The position numbers and the translations under genes were made by a program. From assembly GCF_021347895.1 (NCBI RefSeq), contig NC_067117.1, forward strand, positions 34,726,067 to 34,790,066: a DNA stretch of 64,000 bases. The letters run 5' to 3'. A model generated the notes under the pieces. That model did no database searches. It was given only the letters and a program-made list of their open reading frames with translations, and was not told the DNA's origin. This DNA is from Acanthochromis polyacanthus. Lineage: Eukaryota; Chordata; Actinopteri; Pomacentridae. This document shows positions 1 to 13,302 of the stretch, in pieces (within the stretch, counting starts at the first letter, position 1; every line of letters starts with the position of its first letter).

Positions 1-1968
1 ACATCTACGTGTCAGCCTGCATGCAAATGCCGCTGCACGTAAAAGTCTGTGAGTGGAGAGGAAACAGAGGGAGCTCAAACTCACTCCAGAGTGCAGTGAG
101 GAAATAGAGCAGAAGAATGTGGGCCTGACATAAAGAAATCCTGGATAATTTTGCCCTAAGACGTGTGAGGGCTGCAAAGAGCATCCAGAGGTCGTTCCCA
201 TGGCAACCTTTGCCCAGGGAGATCACTGACCCTCCCGCCCTGCAGTACAAGCAGATTGTAGGTCACATATGGCACCAGCGATCCAATCAGGCCTAATCTG
301 GCTTGACTTGTGGCTCATAAATTATACTGGAAAGCTGGTGTATACTCCGGCTTATCTCGTCCGTGGACTCCCCTGCATGATAATGGCAACTTAATGTACT
401 GACCGATTAAACGTGTATGCCAACAAATGTATGTTTTGTCTATCAGCAAGGAACAAATATAGCTCAGCAGCATATGATAGCCGGCTAAACACAAAACTGC
501 CATTATAGGAGTTTACTGATTAAGCTGGATGCCTTTTATATATTCATAATTGCACTTAACAACATTTTGCTTCAGAAAACATTTTAATTTACTGTCTGTA
601 TGTTTGTTTGTTTTTTACCAAAATCTCAGCTCCAGTAGTGGAATATTCAAAGAAATCAATTAAGTGAAATAATCCAGTTACTTAGCATGTTTCCTGAGAG
701 CCTTCTTTCCATAATTATTGTGTTTTAATTAACCTTTAAGCTCTTTTTACAAACTTCTTTTCAAAAATCCCTTCAAATATTATTGTTCTTTTCTTCTGAT
801 ACTACAATATATAGAAAAAAAGATGCAGAAAATGTAAAACATTGATCATAAAGAGCTGAAATTAACAACACTGTTGACAATAGCAGAAATCTTTATTATG
901 ACAGTAATTTAGTAGGGTTAGGGCTACATGAAAAGCACTACTGATGACAATCACAGATGGAAAGCATCATGGCAATCAATATTTCACGGGCTCAGCTGGG
1001 ATTTCCAAACCCTAAAAAGAAAAGCGTCTTTTTTACACCTTAACATGTAATTTAGTTGACAATTGGATCGTTTAATGTTGTTTTTTCTTATAAAATTAGG
1101 CATGGTCAAGTTTGTAAAGGAATTTTAAGTTTTTATGGAGGCTGTGAGAAATTCAGGGCGTCTGAGCTCTCTAGAGAGAGCACTGGTGCTGCCCAAATGT
1201 ACAAGAATATTAAAGTTCTGCACTCTTTATCTGATCGAGAGAAAAATAGATATTTTAAAAAAGACCCTCACTCAAATTGAAAAAAATGTCTCTGCTGTAG
1301 TTCTTACATCATCTCTGAGTCCAAGCTCATGCAAAGTCTTCAGTACAAGAAACACTGAAGCAAGCACTCTATCAGGATGTGAGAATTTGAGGCTGACAGG
1401 CAGCCGGCACACAGATCTTTTATACGCCACGTTTTTGGAGTATTGTAGATCCCCCAAAATCAGAGAGGCCTGTAGTTTTACGTGCTTTTTGTTAAAGGTT
1501 TCCAGATCCACACGCGTGCACCAATGAGGGAGCCTAAAACCTGCCCTCATTTTCTGAAGGCTGTTAAATCCCAGTTTAGCTCAAGTCAACTTCATGGTCT
1601 AGATCATCTAAATTCTTAACACTCACTTATGCATTAATAAAACTGTGATTTGTGTATGTAATGTCATTTTCTGCACGGCAACGAGAAAATATTATTTTTT
1701 TCACTTACAAGTAGCTCTCCCAAACACTCGTGATTTAGCTTGTTGAGCACTATAGACCCTGCTGCACACTGATAAAAACACACACTGTAATCTGGATGTA
1801 ATAAACACAATGCTGAAGGAATGGAAGTCTCCGGAGAAGCTTCTCAGTGGAATATAAATATTTAATGTAGGTGAATTTAAAGTAACACAGAATTAGTTGC
1901 AGAGGCAGAAAAGGGTTTGGTGGGCAGCATTTCAAAGAGTATTTTTCATACATGTAGGTTTATACATT

Positions 1969-1976
<8 letters not shown>
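1..1976. other. intergenic DNA, no gene seen
   Basis: No open frame here has exon-like flanks, recognisable domains or a second copy in the window. The short ATG frames overlap on both strands and look like chance. A weakly G+C-richer patch around 1140-1550 contains overlapping frames on both strands that match nothing I know. I see no RNA gene or clear transposon end. Confidence 0.5.
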
Positions 1977-2015
<39 letters not shown>

Positions 2016-2128
2016 CTATGTATATATATATATATATATAGATATATAGATATATAGATAGATAGATACATACATATATACATTGCAGATTAATACTGAA
2101 GACACTGAAACTATAAAAGAAACACACA

Positions 2129-2220
<92 letters not shown>
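1977..2220. repeat. compound microsatellite: (TA)n, (GATA)n, then about 50 TG units
   Basis: A TATA tract with short ACACATCTATG and GATA interruptions (1977-2078) is followed after a short unique stretch by an almost uninterrupted TG run from 2131 to 2220. The run can form Z-DNA and will be length-polymorphic. Poly-Val-Cys and poly-His-Thr open frames across it are products of the dinucleotide repeat, not genes. Confidence 0.95.
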
Positions 2221-2224
<4 letters not shown>

Positions 2225-5200
2225 TAATAAGTGGTGAGGCAGCACTCTGTGCACGACGGGCTCCCTCTTCATTCTGATAGAAAACAGCTCCTGATTTGTG
2301 TCTCCTCGCTCCATCACTGCCCTGTGGTTCCTCGATTTCATGAGTGAGCTGGTAATAATCACGGGTGACTAGATTTTCACCTTTTTGCTGAGATCTATAA
2401 GCGAAGGCTCAGCCACACTTGTGAGACCTTCAGCTGCCATATGGGAATGCTTGAGGTCTGAAGTCAGAGGAATCTTTACATCTGCTTCTCGTTGCCTTAT
2501 CTGCTTCTTATGAGCTTCTGAGTTGAGGAAATAACAGCTTCCATTAGGTTGAATTGCTGTATTTATTTGAAAAAATGTAAATGTAGCTTATTACCGCAGC
2601 ACACACTTGGTTGCCTGTTGTTTTGACGATGGGCAAATGTTTTTTCTTCTTTTTTAATTTAATTTCTTTTGGAAAAGAATAGCCGTTTAAATGGTGAGAC
2701 CACAGATGCAAAGATCATTTTACACATCTTGAAATATTGAATAAAAGTACTCACAGGTGTTAATAGAATTATTCAGTTGAGAATGAAGCATTACTTCACT
2801 CACTTATTTGATTTCTCTCCTCAAGTCAAAGTATGTTATAGGTAGCAGAAAATATATTACATTATTCCAGATATTTAGTTTCAGTAATGAAACATAGAGG
2901 ATGCAGTTCTGGGAAATTAAACTCTCTTGCAGTGTTAGTGTTTGTGCTGCAGTAGCATTAATACTGTACCTCCTCCTACTTAAACACCCTCAAAATTTAA
3001 CTGAAGCTGCAGTTACACGCTTAAATATCTGTCTGCACAAGAACAATTCATACCATGCACCACCCAGTGTGAATAAAGGAAAAAAAGACTGAGTTTCAAC
3101 ATTCTCTAGTGTTTATTTTATGCTTCGCTCAATTTGATTTGGCTGAACTAATTTAAATATATGTGAATAAAGAAAAACACCATTCTGACAGGATAATGTG
3201 ATAAAACTCCAAGAGGATTTATGATTTCCTGAAAAAAATCACAACAGCAGCACTTTACTATTTGAAAGCAGACAGTCAATTAAAATGATTAACAGAACAA
3301 ATCTAATATTTATGTTTGTTATCGTGCTGAATTGTTGCTATTGCTTTCATTTTGTGCCGTTTTATTTTGTCATTTTACAGGTTTTGTCCTGTCTTGGGGT
3401 TTGCTTTTTTTTGTTGTTGTTGTTGTTGTTTGTTTCGCCCTTTGTTTTTCCATGTGACATCTAAATAAACTGAATTTGATCTATTTTTCTTATTTGAAGT
3501 GCCTTTAAAAAGATGTCGCGAGCTTCAGTGGGATTTGGTTAATTAATCAATTTGCTAAATAACTGAGCTTCAAAAATAATGTTTCCTTTTTTTAATCAGA
3601 AAGCTCTTTAATTTGATTAAAATGGAATGATTTATTTGTATTTAAATATATTACAGATGAATAGGTGGTCAAAGTATAAATAAATGGAAACTGCAGTGTT
3701 GGCATAAATCATAATCATAAGAATGTACTATGACTACCTGTATATCACTGAACTGAACAGTAAGAATCTCCATATATGCTAAGCAGAACTATTTTCTACA
3801 TACTGCAGTGTATTGCATTACAGTAATATGTTTTGATTTATTCTAACTAACATGACTGTTAAAAATCTGCTGTCCACACTGTTAAATAAGAAGTTCATAT
3901 TGAATTCTTTCTTAAATTAATCACACATATGCCTTGCCTGTTTACATATAACAGTACTGCACAAGATGCCAACATTTGGACATAGAATTTACTGTTTTAA
4001 ATATTTTTTTATCTTTCATTTTAATTTTAGTCATTTCTTTATTTCTCTTTATTTTAGCTTATTTTATTGGTTATTTCAGTTGTGTGAAGGAACCTTGCAA
4101 AAAAAGAGACTCATTACTCAGGGTAACCACTGTGTGTATGCTGTATATGTGACAATACAGTTCTTGAATCTTAAATTGAAATTAAATAAATTAAAAGCGA
4201 GAATAATGGAGCAATGCCAATTTTATGACCAGTAGCCCTCAGGTTCAGTCAAAACATGTCAGTCCAGACGCTTTCTAACTCTTATGTTCCCCTTCTGAAC
4301 TCTGCAGCTGTATCTTTAAAATGTCTTCAAGGTTCACCAGGCTTGATGGAACTTCACGGTACAGTCAAGTGCACACCGCGTGAGTGATCAGACCTTTTCT
4401 TGTTACTGAATCATGCAATGTTCTACCTCTCAGACTGCTTGTTTTAGTTGAAGCAGCCTCATCCGTCTGAACGCAACCAAGAGAGGTACGACGACAAGGA
4501 GGAGGAAAAGGTGACAAGAGCACAACTGTGACACTAATGCAATCTGAAATGGGCTGTAATGCCCCATTTCTAAATTGGAAAAATTGACCTTCCTCAGGGA
4601 GGTGACACAAGCCCACACTCCGAGACGTTTCAGGGGCTAAGTGGAGGTTTCGGAGCAAGCTGCAGCCGAGCCTGAAGGCCAAGCAAATATTTCATGAGTA
4701 ATTTAATATCTGGAACATGAGAGCGCGCTCCACTCAGGATGCTGGTCTGGATCTAGACAGCGATCTAGGAAGTAGGAGGGGGAGAACGTCGAAGGGGCAG
4801 ACCAATGAGGAGTTAATACTGTACATCAACTTTCCTCCAAGGATGCTAAAGGGATGAAGCAAAACCATTAACCTCAAAAACTCTGGCCTTCTGCAGGGCA
4901 CTGCACTTCTCAGAGCCCCCTACTGACAGAGACACACAGTTTGTTGACAAGTGAAGCAATTTATTCTTAAATCACTACAATCTAAAACTGGTGCCAAAAT
5001 TGTCAGCACATTATAATGCAAAAACACACACAAGGAATAATACATGCAAGGTGCTACTCTTGTTACTGTATTAATAAAGGGATCTAAAAAGTTACTACAG
5101 CAAAGCTTACTCGTTTTAAATCACCAGGACATTTCAAAACACTTTAAATTAATTGCATATTTTTTTCAAACACCAAAATGTTTGTTGCCACCACAGCAAC

Positions 5201-6489
5201 AAGGGAATAAACCTGAGAAGATGTAAACATAGCTGTTAATTTAATAGGGGGAAAAGCTACTAACTGCTTTTGTGCTGTACATGAAACTTGCTTTCCTTCC
5301 ACTCATGGATGTGTTATTGTATGTGTCGGGTGAGTACATTTCATTGCAGTGAACGGGTGCCAGATTTTGAGAAGAAATGGATCTGGTATTTGGACTCTGC
5401 TGCTGGGGCTATTTACTTTAAAGCCCTGATTTGTTTGCACAGATTTAGAGATTCATCATCAAAAGAAAAGCACAGGAGCAGCTAGAAGCATTAATGATGC
5501 CGTGGCTCTGCCCATTCCTGGAGCTGTTCCATCTAAATGCAGGACAGGAATATAACTATTATTAATGAGACCTGTGCTCTCCCTGCCCACAGAGATAAAA
5601 CAAAATGCACTGAAAATATCTTCAAAGAGGATGCTGTTTTTACAGGGTAAATGCTTATGTTACTAATTCAGTTTACTTCTTTTACAACAGATTTTTTTTA
5701 ATGTTTTTTGTTGACAATATGCATAAAATACTGTATTAGAAACTTGTTTTGTCTATATTAAAATAATATCTAGCTGTAGCACCAGTCATTCAGGCATTAA
5801 TGAAATTTAATTTTAAAACAGTAAAAATGCAAACCTGCTGAATAGAAGAACATCCATTAAAGTAAATCTGAACCATGTAAAATGACTAATAACCCAATAA
5901 TTAGAACCCACTTGTGTGTTCAGAGCTGCTACTGTGAAGGTATCTAATAAATGTGCATCAGTAGAGTTACTGATGAGGGTAAAAGTAGCATTGTATTGAC
6001 AGCTTAAGCAGAGGAAAAATAAATTGTTTATATCACGTAAAAACACATTTCTCCATATTAGTTTGTCTAGTTTAAAAAGGGGACTGAGAAAAACACAAGC
6101 TGTTATCTACATGTTCCATTACTTCTTAAATTTCCTATATCTGTGGAGCTGCAGGGAGTGTTTAAAAATTCACCAGGCAATATGTTGATGTAAAAATACT
6201 CTGGCAAATGTCAGACTCAACAGCATGAACTTCAGTTAGCATTTGCAAATACTTTCAGTTTGCAGTTTTCGATATCAGAGTACAGTCCTCCGGCCAGAAA
6301 CTGGAAGTTTCATAAGAATCAAATTTGCAAAGGGGTTTGCAGCTTCTACATTTTTGATCAAGATTCTTTTAACATTTAATGGATATTAAAGCCTTCCACA
6401 TGCTGCAGGGGTCACAAAAATAACCAATCAATAATTAATAGAAATAGAAATTTTAATAAGTTGTGTTAAGATAATCACAGTTTGTGGGT
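2221..6489. other. intergenic DNA, no gene seen
   Basis: This is A+T-rich single-copy-looking sequence. It holds a short (TTG)n tract at about 3412-3432 and many short frames on both strands, none with a recognisable domain. The 4365-4682 region has overlapping minus-strand frames of 62-105 codons without any family resemblance. Nothing here can be supported as a gene. Confidence 0.5.
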
Positions 6490-7392
6490 CATTGGGGGAC
6501 ATCTTACGTCCTACCCATCAAATTTCAGATAATCTATGACCAAAATACTAAAACATGCAATTTTTGTGTAAATATATTTGTCCTGAGACCAAATCTAAAA
6601 GAAGTAGAAGAAAAGAATGTTTGAAAATATTTTGAAAAATAAGTCTGGAGTTCCTCCTAAAACATAATTTTTTTCTTGTCCCGCCCCCCTGATGCCCAAA
6701 TTGAATCTCAAACAAAATTGTTAAAATGAAATTTAAATCTCCTTTCTTTTGGTATTATTTTTTCATTGATGTCTCTTGTAATTGTGGGAAATGTTTTTTA
6801 ATAAACATAATATTTAAATAATAATTATTATGTATGGAGTGTGTGTCCCACAACAACCCTGTTAGCAAAACCTTCTTAGCTGGTAGAAGAAAAAGAAAAC
6901 AGTGAATCACATGAAACGCTGGAATTGATATCAAACCGTTTTCAAAAAGAATGGGGAGAGCATAGCTGTGTCCTCTCTTCCATTTTACATATTTTCATAA
7001 CATTGCCAGCTGAATGTCTCACTCTACCTCATGCAAACCTGTTATGCATATTATCAGGATAAGACAAATTCTTTTTTTTTTTTTTAACTCTTTTTCATCA
7101 GTAGGTTCTTCCTCTTGGTCAGCAGTAACAGGTAGCTAAATATCTAGCTTCTACTGCTGAGAAAAAGCTAACATTAGCATGGATTAGCAACCCTGTTACT
7201 GTGATTAGAGTAGGGTTAGCAAACAACAAATAAAACATGAAATAAAAATGGCACCATTGATGTGTAAGCTGAGCTAATCAAGCCTTTGATAATTTATTAC
7301 CTATTATTGATGAATATGGAGCAGAAAATTGTAAAAGAGAAGACTTATTTTTCAAAATTTTTGAAGCCCAAATGTCCTCCTGTTCTGGAATG
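6490..7392 (-). mobile_element. 0.9-kb TIR repeat, copy 1 (unclassified, non-autonomous)
   Basis: This copy matches, in inverse orientation, the repeats at 24514 and 42230. Shared landmarks include the phrase GTTAGCAAACAACAAAT, TTAATTCCAG-type stretches and a CCCAAATGTCC end. Its right end CTGGAATG and left end GGTCATT are relics of the TIR seen best in the 42230 copy. It has no usable open frame. Length is almost identical to the third copy (903 versus 908 bp), which suggests defined ends. The superfamily is unknown to me and no clear target-site duplication (TSD) is visible. Confidence 0.7.
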
Positions 7393-7846
7393 GACCATAT
7401 TTGTTCAGTAAAGTGGCCTGTCAAACTTTTGCGATTAACGATATAAAACACAAACAATATTCAAAAGGGGAAAAGACTGTGTGGATCTGATGCAGTTGGA
7501 TGCCTTTTTGTTGAATGAAGATTCATTGTAGCTGATTACAGTAAAGTGGAAGAATTCCTTGGGTATCATCTGGTACTACTGGCTGACACACACTCAGGGA
7601 CACACATGGGTTAGCTCCCAGGACACAGCGAGGGAACATGTTGCTGCCTTGTCCAGATCAGAGATGTCGGAGATGTGAGGAACTGAACAGCTCATTGTTC
7701 AGCTGTGTGTAATACATCGTGAAGCTGTGATATGCAGGAGGAAAATCTGTACAATGGATTTTTCAATAATGCAATTTAGAGCCACAAAAGTTGAGTTCTT
7801 TGCTAAGTTGCATAGTTTTTAATATGCCATTGCATGTGTCTATTAC

Positions 7847-8207
7847 CAGTGGAATAGTGGTTAGCACTTTCGCCTTGCAGCAAGAAGATCCCCGGTTCAA
7901 ATCCCAGCCTGAGCCTGGGATCTTTCTGTATGGAGTTTGCATGTTCTCCCTGTGAATGCGTGGGTTTTCTCTGGGTACTCCGGCTTCCTCCCACAGTCCA
8001 AAAACATGCTGAGGTTAATTGGTTACTCTAAATTGCCTGTAGGTGTGAATGTGAGTGTGATTGTTCGTCTGTATATGTAGCCCTGTGACAGACTGGCGAC
8101 CTGTCCAGGGTGTCCCCTGCCTTCACCCGAGTCAGCTGGGATAGACTCCAGCACCCCCTGCGACCTTAATGAGGATAAAAGAGGTGTATAGAGAAAGGAT
8201 GGATGTA
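7847..8207 (+). mobile_element. tRNA-headed SINE, copy 1
   Basis: The 5' part has an A-box-like TGGTTAGCAC and a B-box-like GGTTCAAATCCC, as in tRNA-derived Pol III SINEs. The middle contains the familiar fish phrase GTTTGCATGTTCTCCCTGTG and the tail ends in GGATGGATG. An 8-bp direct repeat TCTATTAC (7839-7846 and 8208-8215) flanks it and marks insertion by target-primed reverse transcription. Related copies are at 25331, 40290 and 40441, with fragments near 28505, 29000 and 39886. Confidence 0.85.
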
Positions 8208-8582
8208 TCTATTACAAACATACGAGTGTTTTTTATTTGGATAATTTCTCTAAAAGGCAGCATTCAAAGTGAGTGCTGTTATGTAGCAGAAACACATCTG
8301 CTAGACAGTACATTTTAATTTTTAATTTGGCAATTAAGTTTTAAAAAACGACATTCCCTTAAGATAATTGGCTATTTGCAAAACTTGTTTGCCAAATCAT
8401 AGCTCTGCAGCAGTACACCTACAGGTAGGGCTGATATTTTGGAGTTCTTCCCCACAGAAAATGAATAACTGTGTAACTTTGAGAGATACAAAAAAGAAAA
8501 TCTTCATGGAACGCATCCTGGAACTCTGGCTCCTTCTAATGGATTTTTATCTTCACCAGTTGATCTGAATTAAATAAACACT
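8208..8582. other. intergenic gap between SINE and Tc1 remnant
   Basis: A+T-rich sequence without a recognisable gene or repeat. Confidence 0.4.
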
Positions 8583-9385
8583 CACTGGACACTTTATTAG
8601 ATTCATTTGCGTCTACACAAGTAGCTAATCAGTCAGTCACATGGCTACGACTCAGTGCATTCAGGCATGTAGACTCGTCGTCGAGATAGCTTCCTGAAGT
8701 TCAAACCAAGCATCAGAATGGTGAAAAAAATGGGATTTAACCCTTTGATGCACAACATGGGTCAAAAGTGACCCAAATCCAATGGAAAAAGAGTATTTCC
8801 TGACCCACACTGGACATCAAAAGGTTATGGGACTGAACGTGGCATGGTTGTTGGTCTGTTGACTGTCTAGTCTGAGTATTTCAGAAACTGCTGATCTACT
8901 GGCATTTTCACACACAAATATCTTTAGGGTTTACAGAGAATGGTCCAAAAAAAGACAAAATATCCAGTGAGCAGCGGTTTGTGTGGACAAAAATGGTCAG
9001 AAGAAAATGGGCAGACTGGCTGGAGATGATAACCACTCGTTACACTGAACGCACAACACGTCCAACCTTGAAGAAGATGGTCTACTGTAGCAGCAGGAGA
9101 CCACACCGGGTGCCGCTCCAGTCAGCTAAGCACAGGAAACTGAGGCTACAATTCACACAGGCTCACCAAAATTGGACAATAGAAGGTTGGAAAAACACTG
9201 CCTGGTCTGATGAGACTCCATTTCAGCTGGTCAGAATTTGGCGTAAACAACATGAAAGCATAGATCCATCCTGCCTTATATCAACTGCTACTGGTGGTGT
9301 AATGATATTTTATTGGCACCCTTTGGAACCCTTAGTACCAATTGATTGCTTCAACACCACAGCCTACCTGAGTACTCTCCTCTAA
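8583..9385 (+). pseudogene. Tc1-like transposon remnant with broken transposase
   Basis: The left end CACTGGACACTTTATTAG resembles a Tc1 terminal repeat. Downstream, the reading frame is scattered. The best part (about 8981-9385) shows the Tc1 DDE-domain landmarks AWSDE (first catalytic Asp), a RIWRKQHE stretch, a GGVMI strand and GPLVPI/TAYLS-like text. The helix-turn-helix region (about 8830-8980) is in other frames, and the second Asp and final Glu region is missing after 9385. The element is long dead: frames are broken, it is 3' truncated and it carries a small insertion at 8741-8824. Confidence 0.8.
8741..8824. mobile_element. 84-bp TTAA-type MITE inside the Tc1 remnant
   Basis: The ends CCCTTTGATG and CATCAAAAGG are inverted copies. 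TTAA lies at 8737-8740 and TTAT at 8825-8828, consistent with a TTAA duplication that has since mutated. The interior also folds (GGGTCA...TGACCC). Starting with CCC next to TTAA is typical of piggyBac-like elements. Removing it rejoins Tc1-like sequence, so it arrived after the Tc1 copy. Confidence 0.65.
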
Positions 9386-10559
9386 CATCTACAGTATCTA
9401 TTCCAAGCAATGCTTTTCCAATGACTCCAATGTCTGGCTGTCTGTAAACAATGTCTCTGTGTTTGACTATTCCCATATTAGATTCATTTAAGAAAATAAG
9501 CCATCTAGTAGCCTATATTGGATTTGGTTAATCTTGTTATACATACGCAAAAAAACAAACCCAAAAAACCCACATTCATTTGTCAAAGACTAAATACATC
9601 GGTCCCTCATTTACCTTGTTCAGAATTTAGCAAATGATTCTGAATCATTTAAATGTGTAATACCTCTCAAATTATTAGGGGAATGTTGCAGTATTTATTA
9701 ATTGCTTAGAAAAGGGCTGTGTGGATGGTATTCATGATTTGCCAGCGAAAATCTAAATGAATAATAGATTATTAATATTGCATTAATGTATTATCCTCAG
9801 TAAATATAGGCTATTTGTTTTTTGTGTGTGTCTCTCTGTGTGTGTCTGCATTCAGAAGTGTGTGCTCACACTGGCATTATTTATGTGTGCGTGTGTGTAT
9901 TTATGTTGTTTTTTATTTTAGAAAACAAAAGGAATCGGCACACAGATCTGTCAAGTGCTGGATTTCTCCGTGTGGTGAAGGTCTCTAATTAGAAATACAC
10001 AAATACGCTAAGAATTTTGAGGATGTATCTTCTTTGTAAGCCTGGAACAAAAAGCAGAAAATAAAACCTCAAATGTGTTTATTTGCTGCAACCACTAGCA
10101 AGCACAGATATCCATGTTACTATCTGCATTACTGTCTGAGTGCTATTTCCAGAACCAACACACATAGCCTTAATCTGCAGCTTTGCATGAAGAATAATAC
10201 ATTGTGAGGACTGCCCTTTATTATGTGATGTTTATATATTGACTGTTTTTCTGGAATATTCAGCTGCAGGCTTGTGTTTTTTGAGTATGTAATAATTGTG
10301 TGTATATTTAGGACACTTTTACTAAATTCTTATTTTAAAAGTAGCCACTTAAAAAAAAGAACATCTGCTACAGATTCCACCAGCTCAGAGCATTAGCATT
10401 AGCATTAGCTTGGCAGTCTGACGTAGCAAACCATTGGTTGTACAATGCAGTAGGCTTAGTGTATTTTTGTCTTTGGAGATTTCCACTGATCATAGTTAAA
10501 CAACAAAATGAGTTAATAAAGTTTAAAGTTACATTCACAGGAAGAATGTTTCTAAACTA
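9386..10559. other. intergenic DNA, no gene seen
   Basis: A+T-rich sequence with a TG-rich patch near 9830-9900 and a triple ATTAGC at about 10393-10410. No domain, RNA gene or transposon end is recognisable. Confidence 0.45.
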
Positions 10560-10569
10560 TAAATATATA

Positions 10570-11310
10570 TTACAAGAAAAGCACTCAGAGAGCAGACTTC
10601 TTCACCAAGGCTGTTCATTCCTCAATTTGAGTATTCAGAAATCACGACAACATAGAATCTAGCCTTTTACTATAGATCTACCTACAGACTAAATAAATAA
10701 ATAAATAATGACCTTGCGGTGAGCACAGGCGTGTGTTATGCATGTGTATGTCTTGTACCGATACCGAATAGCGTTACCAAAATATGTAGCGGGCAGCCGG
10801 AATTGATGCAGGCACCTGATATAGCTTTCACTTGTTGTCATAGTTAAAATGCTATTTCGCAATGATAATGAAATCTTGAACAAATCCGTGGATCTGTGCT
10901 ATATAATGAGGGGTCCTGGTGTCATTTCTGACCTTCCCTTAAAATTTCATCCAAATCCATCTGTCTGTTTTTAAGTAATTTTGCCCACAGATAGACCAAC
11001 AGAAAGACAAACGCATGCAGATCATCATATAACTCCACCGCATTCCTTGCCAGAGTAATTATCTGAAAGATTGCTTTCATGTAAAGAGAGCTGTGAATAA
11101 ATGACAAATTTTATTTTATTACTCCTCCAAGGAGGTGGAGTTTTGTGTCGATGGTTTGTCTGTTTGTCCATATGTTTGTCTGTGTGTTAGCAACATTGCT
11201 CAAAAACAGATTCACAGATTTAGATGAAATTTTCAGGCAAGTTCAAAAATGACACAAGGACCAAGTGATTAGATTTTGGCAGGGATGCGGCTTATAGTCT
11301 GGATGCATGG
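10570..11310. repeat. dispersed CTGTCTGTTAGCAAC-type repeat, two inverted parts
   Basis: Positions 10570-11075 hold one copy in the orientation that reads CCTTCCCTTAAAATTTCATCC. Positions 11115-11310 hold a second part reading the other way (GTTTGTCTGTGTGTTAGCAAC, GACACAAGGACCAAGTGATT). Further copies lie at 13970-14620, 14710-14935, 49915-51290 and 58075-58460. It has no reading frame. I do not know the family; it behaves like an old non-autonomous DNA element of several hundred bp. Confidence 0.6.
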
Positions 11311-12929
11311 ATTTTTTAAAGATTTCAGCCATCAGAAATGCCATAAGGAATGAGCAGTCTTGGTGGAGTGCTGCTCTCTGAGTGTTTTTCTTGTTTTGGG
11401 TATATAGTAATAGAATTAGCAGTGCTGGCCAATTGTGAACTGACCATTTCAGCCTCATTGCCCAGATTTTGAAGCAAAACAATACTATACTAATTTTTTG
11501 TGTCACAAATATGCACCTTATCAATGAAACAATGATTTATTAAATATTTTAAAAGTGTAGGCTTAATTTTCACAGTAGATATTTAGATTGGTTTTACCGG
11601 GAAAAGCATCGATGAAATTATTGGTTCCTTTCCATTTAAGTTTGCAGTTTTAAGGTCCCATGGTTGTGTTTTGTGGCTCAGCCAGCTGAAACACCTCATT
11701 TAAAGGAGACATTACACCTGTACTTGTGCTGAAAACACTCAAAGTGTCTGCTGGGAAAAAGGTCTGTGGACACCACAAGCCCTGAGATTTCCACGATTAG
11801 AGCCCTTCTCTCTTCACCAAGTGGCTCCTCACTCTCTCACTCTCCTAGACTGCTGTGAAGCAGCTGACATTAAAATCGATCGCTGTGAACACGCTGTCAT
11901 TCCTGATACCACGAGGGACTCGACTAGTGGGGAAACCTGCAGACAAGCACATGCATCTCTGACGGAAACAGAAGGTGAGGATTGTGTAAGACAATTTGCA
12001 GGTCTTCAGACATTTTCCTGTAACTTCTCAGTCTCAGATGCTTCTTGATGTGACTTCATGGACACATTTGGTCAGTAGGTTCATATTTAATAATGTGGTG
12101 AGAGAAATACTTAAAATTAATTAAAAACTAGTGTACATTTCTAAATTTCTGAAGCTAAAAGCTTTTTAAAGATGCTGTTCAAATGGAGGTACATAACATC
12201 ATATTTCGATTTTTTTCTTCTTTCTTCTTAGTGCAGTCTAGGCCAAGTGTTCACAAATGTTACATCAGAGTTCATTTTTTTAATCTATTCAGTTATATTC
12301 ATGTTTAATTCAATTGCCTTACAGCTATTCATGTCCACTTCCAGAATTCTTTCTTGATTCTCATCTGAAATTTATCATCTCTAAGGCAAGTGGGAGTTCA
12401 GGCTGAGTCTGTGTCCTTCGTGTTTCGAGGATCTGATGACAGCCACCGCTGGATGTTGAAGTTCTTGTGCTTCCCCAGCTTGGAGCCCAACCATAAGCCG
12501 TGGCTGGCTGCAGCAGGGTGTCACACAGGGGTCATGAAGAGTTTGGTCGTTTGAACTCTCCGATGTTAGCTGAAGCATGGAGGCATCAATGCTCGCACCC
12601 CTCCAGGCGCTGCTCCTGCTAAATCTGTGTCAAACTGCATGATCCCAGAGCATCTCCTCTGCACTGCAAAATCACAAGAGACATCAGTTGTTCGCCTCTG
12701 TTGCTATAGGCTGATCAATGGCCGACCCAGACTTATTAAGCCGTGTAAATGAGAATCGACAGGGTCTAGTAGGTGTGAAAGGGGGTGCTGGAATTGAGAC
12801 ACATCAGATGACCTCTTTGTAATGTTTGAGCCGGTTTTAAAGTTCCTGTGTGTCCCATATGTGAACAGCGTGATGTGAAATCAAGGATATTAAATCTTGT
12901 ATTAAATCATATCTTGTAGTATTAGAATT
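11311..12929. other. intergenic DNA, no gene supported
   Basis: Two patches are less A+T-rich, 11820-12050 and 12380-12660, with frames of 65-75 codons. Neither frame has a recognisable domain or convincing splice context. They could be conserved non-coding sequence or chance. Confidence 0.4.
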
Positions 12930-12934
12930 CCTAG

Positions 12935-13302
12935 CACCGTTATAAAGTTTGGGGTCCCTTAGAAATGTCCTAATTTCTGAAAGAAATCTTTTTTTTAATG
13001 AAGATAACATTAAATTAATCACAAATACAGTCTAGACATTGTTAATGTGGTAAATGACTATTCTAGCTGGAAGTGGCTGATTTTTAGTAAAATATCTCCA
13101 TAGGGGTACAGAGGAACATTTCCAGCAACCATCACTCCTGTGTTCTAATGCTACATTGTGTTAGCTAATGGTGTTGAAAGGCTCATTGATGATTAGAAAT
13201 CTATTGTGCAATTATGTTAGCACATAAATAAAAGTGTGAATTTTCATGGAAAACATGAAATTGCCTGTGTGACCCCAAACTTTTGAATAGTCGTGTATGA
13301 CC
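12935..13302. mobile_element. non-autonomous Tc1/mariner-like repeat, copy 1
   Basis: The ends AAGTTTGGGGTCCC and GACCCCAAACTTTTGAATAG are inverted copies of each other, the style of fish Tc1/mariner-type MITEs. The interior (about 12990-13220) is shared with 56240-56500, including the stretch TACAGTCTAGACATTGTTAATG. It has no coding capacity. Confidence 0.65.

Noticed and set aside
2083..2362. Frames of poly-Val-Cys and poly-His-Thr
   Set aside because: Produced by the TG/CA microsatellite.
4365..4682. Minus-strand frame of 105 codons
   Set aside because: Overlaps another minus-strand frame, matches no family I know and has no supporting exon signals.
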